Assembly (NCBI GenBank): GCA_017382775.1
Contig: JAFNZQ010000195.1
Span: forward strand, 1 to 18,236
Origin: Spirochaetaceae bacterium
GTDB lineage: Bacteria > Spirochaetota > Spirochaetia > Treponematales > Treponemataceae
Direction of reading: 5' to 3'
Length of the DNA: 18,236 bases
Part shown: piece by piece, positions 6,713-14,352 of the stretch
Position numbering within the stretch: position 1 is the first letter of the stretch
How the letters are laid out: every line of letters starts with the position of its first letter
Notes under the pieces: model-generated
What the model was told of the DNA's origin: nothing
Database searches by the model: none
What the model saw: only the letters and a program-made list of their open reading frames with translations
Program-made: the position numbers and the translations under genes

Positions 6713-7266
6713 AAGAAATGTTCAAACTGGGCGGAACATTAGCCGCCTTTGCCCTTGTGGCCTGTGTTGCCCTTGCCTTGGTTGACAGCGTAACAGGTCC
6801 GGTCATCCGAGAAGCTGCGGAAAAAAAGGCCAATGCCGCATTACAAACTGTATTTCCCAATGCCACAGCCTTTGAGGCCAAAGAAGGCTTTCAAGCCGGC
6901 GATCACGGATCAATCCAATTCGAGCGAGTCGTTCTCGCTAAAAATGGGGACGAAGCCCTGGGGGTGGCAATGCAATTAACCGGTCCAACCTACGATAAAG
7001 CCACGATGATTGTGGCAACCGACACCGAGGGCACGGTGGTGGGAACATCCTTTTTGGCCCTCACCGATACACCCGGTTTCGGACAAAAAGCCACCGAACC
7101 CGGCTACATGGATCAATTCAACGGAAAAACCAAGGACGACAAATTTGCCGTAGGTGAAGACGTTCAGGCCATTTCCGGTGCCACAATCACTTCAAAGGGA
7201 CTTGCTGAAATGATTAAAGCAGCCTGTATCGTGGCTTCGGACTTTTTGAAAGCAGGAGGACAATAA
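6709..7266 (+). CDS. rnfG: Rnf complex subunit G (FMN-binding)
   Basis: RnfG is a single-pass membrane protein with an extracytoplasmic FMN-binding domain; its covalent flavin relays electrons within the Rnf complex. It has 185 residues, which is usual. Residues about 7-27 form the N-terminal membrane anchor, followed by DSVTGPVI. The flavin-attachment motif is SGATITSKG, with Thr159 the predicted FMN acceptor. Upstream GFGQKATEPGY is another family signature. The position six residues before Thr159 is Gln153 rather than the Asp of the best-known ApbE target motif. The start overlaps the rnfD stop (ATGA) and the stop overlaps the rnfE start (TAATG), so translation is coupled on both sides. 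Confidence 0.95.
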   Translation: MKEMFKLGGTLAAFALVACVALALVDSVTGPVIREAAEKKANAALQTVFPNATAFEAKEGFQAGDHGSIQFERVVLAKNGDEALGVAMQLTGPTYDKATMIVATDTEGTVVGTSFLALTDTPGFGQKATEPGYMDQFNGKTKDDKFAVGEDVQAISGATITSKGLAEMIKAACIVASDFLKAGGQ

Positions 7267-7874
7267 TGGACAAAATCAACATTTTCAAAAACGGCATTTT
7301 GAAAGAAAATCCTCTTTTGATTTTGAACATCGGGCTTTGTTCCTCCCTGGCCGTAACCACAGCCTTGGCAAACGGACTGGGAATGGGAGCCGCCATGACA
7401 TTCGTATTGCTCATGAGCGAAATAATGATTTCCGCATTCCGAAAACTCATTCCCAACTCCATCCGCATACCTGTGTTCATTATAATCATCGCATCCTTCA
7501 CCACCATTGTGGACTTGGTGATGCAGGCATACCTACCGGCCCTCAGTGCCGGTTTGGGCGTCTTCATCCCCTTGATTGTGGTAAACTGTATCATAATGGG
7601 CCGTGTTGAAGCCTTCGCTTCCAAACAAACCTTGGGCAACGCAATTCTCGACGCCCTGGGAATGGGAATTGGCTACACATGGGTGTTGGCGGCAATATCC
7701 CTGGTGCGAGAACTTTTCGGAGCCGGAACAATTTTAGGCGCACAAATCATCCCCGAGGAATACACCATCGGCTTTTTGAAAGCACCTCCCGGCGGATTTT
7801 TCGTTTTCGCAATCATGGTTTGCATCGGTGCGGCGTTACAAAAAATCGGAAAAAAATCCGAAGGGGGAAAATAA
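7266..7874 (+). CDS. rnfE: Rnf complex subunit E
   Basis: RnfE is a six-helix membrane subunit that pairs with RnfA as an inverted relative (the NqrD/NqrE family). Together they form the core of the ion-translocating pathway. The 202-residue length is typical. The family motifs NPLLILNIGLCSSLAVTT and LIVVNCIIMGRVEAFA are present; Cys25 and Cys108 correspond to the half-helix cysteines that, by homology with NqrD/NqrE, help bind an intramembrane iron centre shared with RnfA. The ATG overlaps the rnfG stop by 1 bp and is preceded by AGCAGGAGGA. The stop is directly followed by the rnfA ATG. Confidence 0.95.
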   Translation: MDKINIFKNGILKENPLLILNIGLCSSLAVTTALANGLGMGAAMTFVLLMSEIMISAFRKLIPNSIRIPVFIIIIASFTTIVDLVMQAYLPALSAGLGVFIPLIVVNCIIMGRVEAFASKQTLGNAILDALGMGIGYTWVLAAISLVRELFGAGTILGAQIIPEEYTIGFLKAPPGGFFVFAIMVCIGAALQKIGKKSEGGK

Positions 7875-8450
7875 ATGGATTTATTTAAAATTTTCTTGTC
7901 ATCCATGTTGGTGGACAACGTGGTGTTAATTCAATTTTTGGCTCTCTGCCCCTTTATCGGAATGACTTCCGACGTGAACAAATCCGTGGGAATGGGAATT
8001 GCCACGTCTTTCGTAATCATCCTTGCGGAAGCGGTAACCTTTCCCCTGTATCATTTCATTTTGGCGCCGCTGAATTTGAAATTCTTGCAAACCTTGATTT
8101 TCATCTTGGTGATTGCCAGTTTGGTGCAATTAGTGGAATTCTACCTGAAAAAATCCGCACCGGCTCTGTACAGTTCCATGGGCGTCTACTTGGCACTCAT
8201 CACCACAAACTGCGCAATTTTGGCCGTCACCCTTAACGCCATCAGCAAGGAATACAACTTCATCGAAGCCATGGTTTACGCATTGGGCGCAGCCGCAGGC
8301 TTCATAATATCCATGATTTTGATGGCCGGCGTTCGGGAAAAAATGAAAATCTCTCCCATACCCAAATTTTTACAGGGAGTGCCGATTATGTTCATCACCG
8401 CAGCCTTGCTTTCCATGAGCTTCGGCGGATTTTCCGGCTTAATTCGATAA
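7875..8450 (+). CDS. rnfA: Rnf complex subunit A
   Basis: RnfA is the six-helix partner of RnfE in the membrane core of the Rnf pump. It is 191 residues, the standard length for the family. Family features are DNVVLIQFLALCPFIGMT at the first helix and ITTNCAILAVTL in the middle; Cys25 and Cys113 are the expected iron-ligand cysteines. The C-terminus ends in the usual VPIMFITAALLSMSFGGFSGL. The ATG follows the rnfE stop with no gap, behind GAAGGGGG. A 45-bp spacer, the longest inside the operon, separates it from rnfB; I see no strong promoter or terminator in that spacer. Confidence 0.95.
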   Translation: MDLFKIFLSSMLVDNVVLIQFLALCPFIGMTSDVNKSVGMGIATSFVIILAEAVTFPLYHFILAPLNLKFLQTLIFILVIASLVQLVEFYLKKSAPALYSSMGVYLALITTNCAILAVTLNAISKEYNFIEAMVYALGAAAGFIISMILMAGVREKMKISPIPKFLQGVPIMFITAALLSMSFGGFSGLIR

Positions 8451-8495
8451 ATTTCGTCGGGAAATATATTCTAATGATTTTTGAGGAGTAGATAT

Positions 8496-9302
8496 ATGAC
8501 AATTCTATGGACCGCAGTGGTGGCTTTAATTGTGGCATTCCTGCTGGGCTTCTTGTTAGGCGCATTTAAGAAGATTTTCCATGTGGAAGTAGATCCCACC
8601 GTACAAATGATTCGCGATTGCCTTCCCGGCGCCAACTGCGGCGGATGCGGCTTTCCCGGTTGTGACGGATTTGCCGCAGCCGTAGCGAAAAAAGAAGCCC
8701 CTGTGGACGGCTGTTCAGCCGGCGGTGTGGAAACTGCAAAAAATATCGCCACCGTAATGGGCGTTACATCCAATGCTCGCCCCAAAGCCGCCGTGGTATC
8801 CTGCCGCGGTGATTGCGACGCCGCCGTTGTTAAAGGCGAATTTGTGGGAATACAAACCTGTTCCGCAGCCAAAGCGGCCATAAACGGAACCAAGGTTTGC
8901 AACTTTGCCTGTATCGGTTTCGGCGATTGTATCAACGTTTGTAAATTCGATGCAATCACTCTTGGGGAAAAGGGACTTCCCGTGGTAAATACGGAAAAAT
9001 GTACCGGTTGCGGTGCCTGCTCGCGAAAATGCCCCCAAGGCGTCATTCAAATTTTTCCGTCGGATATTACCCATCCCGTGGCCCTTTGCTCCAACCGCAG
9101 CGAAAACAAACCGGCTTTGCTTAAACAATGCAAAAATGCCTGTATAAAATGCGGAAAATGCGAAAAATCCTGTGAACAAGGTGCAATTGTGTTACAAAAA
9201 GGAATTCCCGTGGTGGATGAAGCAAAATGCGACGGATGCAAAAAATGTGTCGAAGGTTGCCCCACCAAGGTTTTAGCCTTTGTTTTCAAGGAAAATGCCT
9301 GA
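8496..9302 (+). CDS. rnfB: Rnf complex subunit B (multi-cluster ferredoxin)
   Basis: RnfB takes electrons from reduced ferredoxin into the Rnf complex. The 268-residue protein starts with one membrane helix (about residues 4-25). Next comes the RnfB-specific cluster domain with Cys48, Cys51, Cys56 and Cys73 (GANCGGCGFPGCDGFA). Further cysteine-rich ferredoxin segments follow: CNFACIGFGDCINVC, CTGCGACSRKCP, CIKCGKCEKSCEQG and CDGCKKCVEGCP. This is the multi-cluster form found in anaerobes. The ATG at 8496 is preferred: GAGGAG lies just upstream, while the in-frame TTG at 8481 sits directly against that ribosome site and would extend the normal N-terminus. The stop at 9302 overlaps the next gene by 8 bp. 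Confidence 0.95.
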   Translation: MTILWTAVVALIVAFLLGFLLGAFKKIFHVEVDPTVQMIRDCLPGANCGGCGFPGCDGFAAAVAKKEAPVDGCSAGGVETAKNIATVMGVTSNARPKAAVVSCRGDCDAAVVKGEFVGIQTCSAAKAAINGTKVCNFACIGFGDCINVCKFDAITLGEKGLPVVNTEKCTGCGACSRKCPQGVIQIFPSDITHPVALCSNRSENKPALLKQCKNACIKCGKCEKSCEQGAIVLQKGIPVVDEAKCDGCKKCVEGCPTKVLAFVFKENA

Positions 9303-10089
9303 TTTTTCCGTAATTATCACCGGAAGCGGAACCAGCCACGGAGTGCCGGTTCCCGGGTGCCAATGTGCCGTTTGCCGATCCACCGACTCCAAGGATAAAC
9401 GCACTCGTGCCGCCTGCATAGTAAAATCGCCTCAAACCACATTGGCCATCGACACCGGACCGGAATTTCGCCTCCAATGCATTGCCGCCAACGTTACCCA
9501 ACTGGATGCCGTTTTGCTCACCCACGCCCACGCCGACCACATTTTCGGTCTGGATGACACACGAATTTTTTCCTTCAAAAAGCCTTTACCGGTTTACGGC
9601 AATTCCTCCACCTTGTCGACCCTAAAAAAAATTTTTTCCTACGCATTTAACAATTCCCAGGAGGGCGGCGGCAAACCAAAGTTTTCTCCCCAACTTTGTT
9701 GCCAACCTTTTTCCGTGGGAGACCTTACCGTCACACCCATTCCCATGTATCACGGTGAGTTGGAAACCACCGGTTTTCGCATTGGCAATTTTGCCTATCT
9801 CACCGATTTGAACAAACTGCCCGAAACCTCGTTGAAATTGCTTAACGGCGTGGACATTTTGGTCATCGACGGACTGCGAATGACGCCCCACGTTACCCAC
9901 TTCAACTTTGATTTAGCCATGGAAACCGGTGCAAAAATTGCTCCCAAGGAACTTTTCATCACCCACATGACCCACGATAATTCCCACAGGGACATTTCCG
10001 CCTACCTAAACGACAAAAAAAGCCTTTTCCCCACCATCGGAGAAGCCCAACCTGCCTACGATGGCCTAACCTTGAATTGTACCTGCTGA
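9295..10089 (+). CDS. PhnP-like metallo-beta-lactamase-fold hydrolase
   Basis: This 264-residue protein is an MBL-fold metallohydrolase of the PhnP type. The N-terminus GSGTSHGVPVPGCQCAVC resembles PhnP, including its CxCxxC structural zinc site. The catalytic metal motif HAHADH is at His77, His79, Asp81 and His82, followed by GLDDTR. Further ligands are likely in MYHGE, in LVIDGLR and near THMTHDNSH. Relatives hydrolyse cyclic phosphodiesters (phosphoribosyl 1,2-cyclic phosphate) or act on unknown substrates. There are no phn genes here, so its true substrate is unknown. It starts inside rnfB: the ATG at 9295 follows AAGGAAA, while the TTG at 9280 is rejected. It is the last gene of the rnf transcript, before a weak hairpin and a new promoter. 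Confidence 0.85.
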   Translation: MPDFSVIITGSGTSHGVPVPGCQCAVCRSTDSKDKRTRAACIVKSPQTTLAIDTGPEFRLQCIAANVTQLDAVLLTHAHADHIFGLDDTRIFSFKKPLPVYGNSSTLSTLKKIFSYAFNNSQEGGGKPKFSPQLCCQPFSVGDLTVTPIPMYHGELETTGFRIGNFAYLTDLNKLPETSLKLLNGVDILVIDGLRMTPHVTHFNFDLAMETGAKIAPKELFITHMTHDNSHRDISAYLNDKKSLFPTIGEAQPAYDGLTLNCTC

Positions 10090-10090
10090 T

Positions 10091-10126
10091 TTTCCCAAAA
10101 GGGGAAATAAAACCTGTTTTTTTTTT
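10091..10126 (+). terminator. Possible weak terminator after the rnf operon
   Basis: TTTCCC (10091-10096) pairs with GGGAAA (10102-10107) around a 5-nt loop, directly after the stop of the MBL gene. A run of ten T follows at 10117-10126, but 9 nt beyond the stem, and the stem is short. Placement between one operon and the next promoter supports a terminator; the geometry is poor. Confidence 0.4.
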
Positions 10127-10135
10127 AAAAACCCC

Positions 10136-10164
10136 TTGACAAAAGTATTTTTTTAGTGTATTAT
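10136..10164 (+). promoter_or_regulatory. Promoter of the WhiG-motility cluster, short leader
   Basis: A perfect -35 TTGACA (10136-10141), a 17-bp spacer and TATTAT (10159-10164) precede the gene at 10181. The predicted start near 10171 leaves a leader of about 10 nt that consists almost entirely of the ribosome site GGGAGGA (10171-10177). The boxes match housekeeping sigma70 rather than sigma28, so the sigma factor gene downstream is expected to be made by the main polymerase. Confidence 0.7.
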
Positions 10165-10180
10165 AGAATTGGGAGGAATA

Positions 10181-10630
10181 ATGGCAAATTTGAAAGTTTG
10201 CATCATCGCGGCAATTGTAGGCTTTGTAATTTCGTTTTTCGCGGGAATTTTCAACAGCGTGCAATTTCATATTATTTTTATTCGAGCGATTTTTTCCGCA
10301 ATTCTCTTTTTCGGACTTGCCTTCGGTGCAGATTTTCTCTTAAAAAACAAATTGGATGTCGCATTCTCGAAAGACACATCGGAGGAAACATCTTCCGACG
10401 ATATAACTTCGTCGAAATCATCGGAAAGTTCCACCGAAAGTGCTGTCGATGAAGACGATCTCCCCGATTCTGATGTTCTCGAAACCGAATTTACAAATGT
10501 TCCGCCACCTCCCCTTGGAGAACAAAAGGAAATTACTGCAGATAAAATAACCACCAACGACAAGATGGATTTCAGACAGCAAGATCCCGAACTTTTGGCA
10601 AAAGCAATTCGTACGGTGTTAAAGGAATAA
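10181..10630 (+). CDS. Two-helix membrane protein with acidic Ser-rich linker, function unknown
   Basis: I do not recognise this 149-residue protein as a characterised family. Residues about 5-23 and 27-47 are two closely spaced hydrophobic helices. Then comes a linker (about 53-95) very rich in Ser, Glu and Asp (SEETSSDDITSSKSSESS), then a Pro run (VPPPPLG). The last 20 residues look structured and possibly conserved: RQQDPELLAKAIRTVLKE. The ATG at 10181 follows GGGAGGA; the in-frame TTG at 10169 lies upstream of that site and is rejected. It ends 3 bp before the WhiG gene and should share its mRNA, so a role linked to motility or to the sigma factor is a reasonable inference. The layout suggests a membrane-tethered peptide on a flexible arm. 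Confidence 0.75.
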   Translation: MANLKVCIIAAIVGFVISFFAGIFNSVQFHIIFIRAIFSAILFFGLAFGADFLLKNKLDVAFSKDTSEETSSDDITSSKSSESSTESAVDEDDLPDSDVLETEFTNVPPPPLGEQKEITADKITTNDKMDFRQQDPELLAKAIRTVLKE

Positions 10631-10633
10631 TAG

Positions 10634-11422
10634 ATGGCAGACCCGATTTTAGACGAAGCAGCAGAACTGGAACTCTGGAAGGAATTTAAGAAAACTCACA
10701 GCAAGGAACTTCGCGATATTTTAATTCGCAAATACATGAACTTGGTTAAATCTGTTGCGGGGAAAATCGTTCCCACAATGAACGGTAACGTGGATTATGA
10801 CGACTTGGTCAGTTGCGGTCAGTTTGGTCTCATTGATGCTATCAATAAGTTTGATCCCACAAAGGGCGTAAAGTTTATCACTTACGCCGTACAGCGAATC
10901 CGTGGTGCAATTTTTGACGAATTACGCTCCATCGATTGGATACCCCGATCTGTGCGTTCCCTCCAAAAAGAAATGGAAGTTAAAATCGACGAATTGGAGT
11001 TGGAAGTGGGACGAGCCGCATCCGACGCGGAAATCGCTAAGGCTTTGAACATCTCCGTGGAAGAATTTCATCGTCGTCTCATGCGTATTCAAGGAACGGC
11101 GGTTCTTTCCCTGGATGACGAATGGTCCGGCCCCGACTCCTCCGGAACAAGTACCATCAGCGACACCGTTGAAGCCTCACCCTCAAAAAACCCCGATGCC
11201 CTCGCCGAACGAGAGGAAATTCGAAATTTAATCATAAAATCCATGCGAGAATTGCCTGAAAAAGAACAAAAGGTCGTCATCGCATATTATTACGAGGATT
11301 TGACTTTCAAGGAAATCGGAAAAGCCTTGGGTGTGAGTGAGTCTCGTATTTCACAGTTGCACACAAAGGCCAACTTGCGACTTCGGGCAAAACTCACCAA
11401 TGGTCGAAAGGGAATTTTTTAA
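10634..11422 (+). CDS. whiG: FliA/WhiG-family RNA polymerase sigma factor
   Basis: This 262-residue protein is a sigma70-family factor of the FliA/WhiG (sigma28) group, which in spirochaetes and other flagellates directs late flagellar and chemotaxis genes. Region 2 is at about residues 25-105: YMNLVKSVAGKIVP, DYDDLVSCGQFGLIDAI, FDPTKGVKFITYAVQRIRG and DELRSIDWIPRSVR, the last being characteristic of the group. Region 3 follows (LEVGRAASDAEIAKAL). Region 4 is at about 205-255 (LPEKEQKVVIAYYYEDLTFKEIG, then GVSESRISQLHTKANLRLR), the helix-turn-helix that reads the -35 box. Length is typical. A ribosome site AAAGGA lies in the end of the previous gene. No FlgM-like anti-sigma factor is seen in the window. 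The symbol follows common spirochaete usage. Confidence 0.93.
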   Translation: MADPILDEAAELELWKEFKKTHSKELRDILIRKYMNLVKSVAGKIVPTMNGNVDYDDLVSCGQFGLIDAINKFDPTKGVKFITYAVQRIRGAIFDELRSIDWIPRSVRSLQKEMEVKIDELELEVGRAASDAEIAKALNISVEEFHRRLMRIQGTAVLSLDDEWSGPDSSGTSTISDTVEASPSKNPDALAEREEIRNLIIKSMRELPEKEQKVVIAYYYEDLTFKEIGKALGVSESRISQLHTKANLRLRAKLTNGRKGIF

Positions 11423-11432
11423 GCGAGGAACA

Positions 11433-13391
11433 ATGGCTGTTTTAGATGATTTTCGGAAAGAAATTAAAAACAAGTTGAAGTTCGACAGGGCCTTTCGGTC
11501 CGTGGAAGTCCGTGCTGATTCCATCGAAGAAGCCATTAAAGATGCATCAATACAACTTGGTGCAAAACCCGCCGATTTAGATTACGAAATAATTCATCGA
11601 GGCAACAAGGGCGTATTGGGCTTTGCTGTAAAACCTTGGTATCTCCGCGTATTCATAACCAACATGGAAGTTGTCAACAGCGATTCCAATGATGACATTG
11701 ACGAATTTTATGGCGACGGAAGTTTTCATACGGAGGAAGAGGAAGAAATCGCAGTTCCGGACGAAGATGGCAAATTCTTCGTACATTATAATGAAGGAAA
11801 CATCATTCTTAAAGTTGTACCTCCCGTGGGTGACGGATTCCCCGTGTCCGCTGAAAACATAACCAAGGCCATTATTTTCGATCCCGAATATACTGCGGAT
11901 CAAACTGCCATTCTGAAGGCCGTGAAGACAGGGACCAACGGCGCTTACGTTGTCATCGGAACTTGTCCCCACATTCCCGACAACGATGCCCGTTTCACTG
12001 TGGATATTTCCCAGGACGACATGACCGTCACCATCAATCCTTTGGCGCCCGGCAAACACGGTTCGGACTTAACCGTGGAAAAAATAAAGAAACGTTTGTC
12101 TGAAAAAGGCGTTGTATTCGGCTTCTGTGAAGATAAAATTGTGGATTTCGTGGATTCCCCCGTGTACAATACGCCCCAAGTGGTGGCGCGCGGTCAACCG
12201 GAAGCAAACGGCCGCGACGCTTACATGGATTTTAAATTTGACACAAATCCCAATCCCCGAAAAGCCAAAATCGGCGAAGACGGACAAATCAATTTCAAGG
12301 AACTCAATATTACCCAAAACGTGGTTGAAGGTCAGGTTTTGGCAGTGAAAGTTCCGGCAGAAAAGGGACAACCGGGCAAAACCGTGAAAGGCCTTGTCTT
12401 GGAAGCCAAAGACGGAAAGGACATTTCCCTACCCGTCGGAAAGAACACCGACGTGGGAACGGAAAAAAATACCATCGTGGCAACCTGCAACGGTCAAGTA
12501 CTTCTGTTTGCCAATAAAGTCACCGTCGATCCCATTATGGAAATCGCCGGCGATGTCGGCATAAAAACCGGTAACATCACCTTTTTGGGTAGCATAGTTG
12601 TTCGCGGAAACGTGGAGGATGGCTTTAACATTAAGGCATCCGGAAACATCGAAATATCCGGAACTGTTGGTGCCTGCCGTATTGAAAGTGACGGCGACGT
12701 AATCGTTTCCTTGGGAATTATGGGTAAGGACGAAGGTTACATCAGTGCGGGTAAATCCGTTTATGCAAAATTTGTTCAGAACACCACCATCGAGGCCGGT
12801 GAAAACATTATTGTGGCTGACGGTCTTATCAACTCCAACGCCACCGCCAAAAAACGTATTGCCGTCAAGGGAAAACGCGCTTCCATTATGGGTGGACGAA
12901 TTTTTGCCGCGGAAGAAGTTATTGCCAAGAACATTGGTAGCAACGCCGGTGGTGCCGAAACCATTATCGAGGTGGGCTACGATCCGGTGAAGAAAAAACG
13001 TCTGGACGAACTTTTGGAAATTCAGCGTAATTTGGTGAAGGAACTGGATGAAGTCACAATGAACACCCAAACCTTGGAGACACAAAAACGTGAACAGCGA
13101 TTCCTGTCCCAAGACAAAGAGGACACTCTCCAATCCCTTATTATCCGCCGTGGTGAAATTATGGATGAATCCGACGAATTTTCCAGGGAAATCCAGGAAA
13201 TTCAAGAATATTTGAGCAGCATAAAGTCCGTGGGAAAAATTTCCGCCTCCGGATGTGTTTATCCCGGCGTGAAAATGTCCATTCGGGATTTACACGAAGA
13301 TGTCCGCGTTGAAGCAACCCGCGTTACCTTCTACATTGAAGGCAATATGATTCGACAACAGAAATACAGTGCCGGCGATGATGATAAATAG
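11433..13391 (+). CDS. FapA/DUF342-family polymerising protein with Jag-N-like N-terminus
   Basis: The protein (652 residues) belongs to the FapA (DUF342) family. Residues about 22-66 resemble the N-terminal domain of Jag/KhpB (SVEVRADSIEEAIKDASIQLG and the NKGVLGFAVKPW end). The central region (about 230-510) has the FapA arrangement: a PVGKNTDV region followed by a run of short beta-strand repeats rich in Gly, Val and Ile (GNITFLGSIVVRGNVEDG, IKASGNIEISGTVG), typical of a right-handed beta-helix. Residues about 520-600 are a charged coiled coil. The C-terminus returns to beta strands. ATG 11433 follows GCGAGGA; the frame is open upstream to 11337, but that part overlaps the sigma gene and lacks a ribosome site. 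Relatives are linked to flagellar assembly or to polymer-forming scaffolds. Placement after whiG agrees, but the exact role is unknown. Confidence 0.85.
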   Translation: MAVLDDFRKEIKNKLKFDRAFRSVEVRADSIEEAIKDASIQLGAKPADLDYEIIHRGNKGVLGFAVKPWYLRVFITNMEVVNSDSNDDIDEFYGDGSFHTEEEEEIAVPDEDGKFFVHYNEGNIILKVVPPVGDGFPVSAENITKAIIFDPEYTADQTAILKAVKTGTNGAYVVIGTCPHIPDNDARFTVDISQDDMTVTINPLAPGKHGSDLTVEKIKKRLSEKGVVFGFCEDKIVDFVDSPVYNTPQVVARGQPEANGRDAYMDFKFDTNPNPRKAKIGEDGQINFKELNITQNVVEGQVLAVKVPAEKGQPGKTVKGLVLEAKDGKDISLPVGKNTDVGTEKNTIVATCNGQVLLFANKVTVDPIMEIAGDVGIKTGNITFLGSIVVRGNVEDGFNIKASGNIEISGTVGACRIESDGDVIVSLGIMGKDEGYISAGKSVYAKFVQNTTIEAGENIIVADGLINSNATAKKRIAVKGKRASIMGGRIFAAEEVIAKNIGSNAGGAETIIEVGYDPVKKKRLDELLEIQRNLVKELDEVTMNTQTLETQKREQRFLSQDKEDTLQSLIIRRGEIMDESDEFSREIQEIQEYLSSIKSVGKISASGCVYPGVKMSIRDLHEDVRVEATRVTFYIEGNMIRQQKYSAGDDDK

Positions 13392-13399
13392 GAGTTATT

Positions 13400-13729
13400 G
13401 TGGCAATAAATCCCATTGATCTGCAAACCTTGTTCACTCAAATGGATAAAATCGGCAAGGAACAGGTTCAGCAAACCCAGGTCGCATCGGTGAAAAACGC
13501 AATTCAGCAGGATATTTCCGCAAAAAAAAATCTTGAAAAAAAAACATCCGTTGAAGAAACCAAAGCCATCAACAGCGGCGTCGTCGGCGTTAAGGACGGG
13601 AAAAGTTCCAACGGTCGAGAAGAATCCAAGAAAAAACGTTCTCCCTACCAACAAGACAAAGACGAAGAAGACTTCACCGAAGTTATTCGCGACCCCAATT
13701 TAGGACGAAGAATCGATATTTCGGAGTAA
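13400..13729 (+). CDS. Small charged hypothetical protein of the motility cluster
   Basis: This 109-residue protein starts at GTG 13400, behind AGGAG that overlaps the previous stop. I do not recognise the family. It has no membrane segment or signal peptide. The N-terminal half is amphipathic and Gln/Lys-rich (LFTQMDKIGKEQVQQTQVAS), the middle is highly charged and probably disordered, and the end EVIRDPNLGRRIDISE looks the most constrained. It lies 8 bp after the FapA-like gene and 2 bp before the next one, so it is surely cotranscribed. It could be a small adaptor for the adjacent FapA-like or membrane proteins; that is conjecture. Confidence 0.75.
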   Translation: MAINPIDLQTLFTQMDKIGKEQVQQTQVASVKNAIQQDISAKKNLEKKTSVEETKAINSGVVGVKDGKSSNGREESKKKRSPYQQDKDEEDFTEVIRDPNLGRRIDISE

Positions 13730-13731
13730 AA

Positions 13732-14349
13732 ATGACATCTACACTCACCATTTTTCTGTGTTTTTTAGTTCTCAACACAATTTTGTGGATTTTTTTCTTC
13801 ATAGCCTTTAAGAAAAAATATTCCGGCGAAAAAATTTTGTCCGGCATAAAAAGCGAGTTGAGCCTTAGCGAAAGCAGACTGGTGGAAACCGCCGCTGATT
13901 TCATGGACCAGTGTGACGGAAAACGCCGCGAACTGGAACGCTGTATGAAACGAGTGGACGAAAAATTGAAGTACCTAAACGAACACGAAGCGGACTTCAT
14001 CAAAGAACGAATGGTTTTGCAACAATTATCCCCCACAACTCAACTGCAACAACGTATTTCCAAGCGGGAACAGAATGCGGTACAGCGACAAATGTCGGCA
14101 TACGAAAAGGCCGCCAACAATCCGCCCGTGGATGACGATAGCGTAAAGGTGATGATTGATGAAAGCCTTTTTTCCCGACAACCTCAAGTGATTACCTCCG
14201 GCACGGACATTCTCAGCGAACCTTCCGACTCGGAAAAAATTCTTCGTCTTGCCGATCGTGGCCTTTCCTCGGAAGAAATTGTTTCCCGACTGGGCATTCC
14301 CCTCTTCCAGGTGGAATTTATTTTGAACGCACAAAAAATGTCCACATGA
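13732..14349 (+). CDS. Membrane-anchored coiled-coil protein with DUF2802-like C-terminal HTH
   Basis: The 205-residue protein has one N-terminal membrane helix (about residues 4-24) followed by basic residues, so the rest is predicted to be cytoplasmic. Residues about 40-130 are a charged coiled-coil region (LVETAADFMDQ, RRELERCMKRVDEKLKYLNEHEADF). The last 40 residues, ILRLADRGLSSEEIVSRLG and then PLFQVEFILNAQK, match the helix-turn-helix-like pattern of DUF2802 proteins, which often sit in flagellar gene clusters. The ATG at 13732 follows CGGAG in the end of the previous gene. It is the last gene of the whiG cluster and meets the amidohydrolase gene tail to tail with only 3 bp between stops. 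Function unknown. Confidence 0.78.
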   Translation: MTSTLTIFLCFLVLNTILWIFFFIAFKKKYSGEKILSGIKSELSLSESRLVETAADFMDQCDGKRRELERCMKRVDEKLKYLNEHEADFIKERMVLQQLSPTTQLQQRISKREQNAVQRQMSAYEKAANNPPVDDDSVKVMIDESLFSRQPQVITSGTDILSEPSDSEKILRLADRGLSSEEIVSRLGIPLFQVEFILNAQKMST

Positions 14350-14352
14350 AAT

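Noticed and set aside
8481..8495. Upstream TTG start for rnfB
   Set aside because: It abuts the GAGGAG ribosome site that serves ATG 8496, and the ATG gives the normal RnfB N-terminus.
8451..8495. Internal promoter between rnfA and rnfB
   Set aside because: The spacer is A/T-rich with a TATATT-like box, but no acceptable -35 box lies 15-19 bp upstream.
11337..11432. 32-residue N-terminal extension of the FapA-like protein
   Set aside because: It overlaps the whiG coding region and has no ribosome site, while ATG 11433 has GCGAGGA just upstream.
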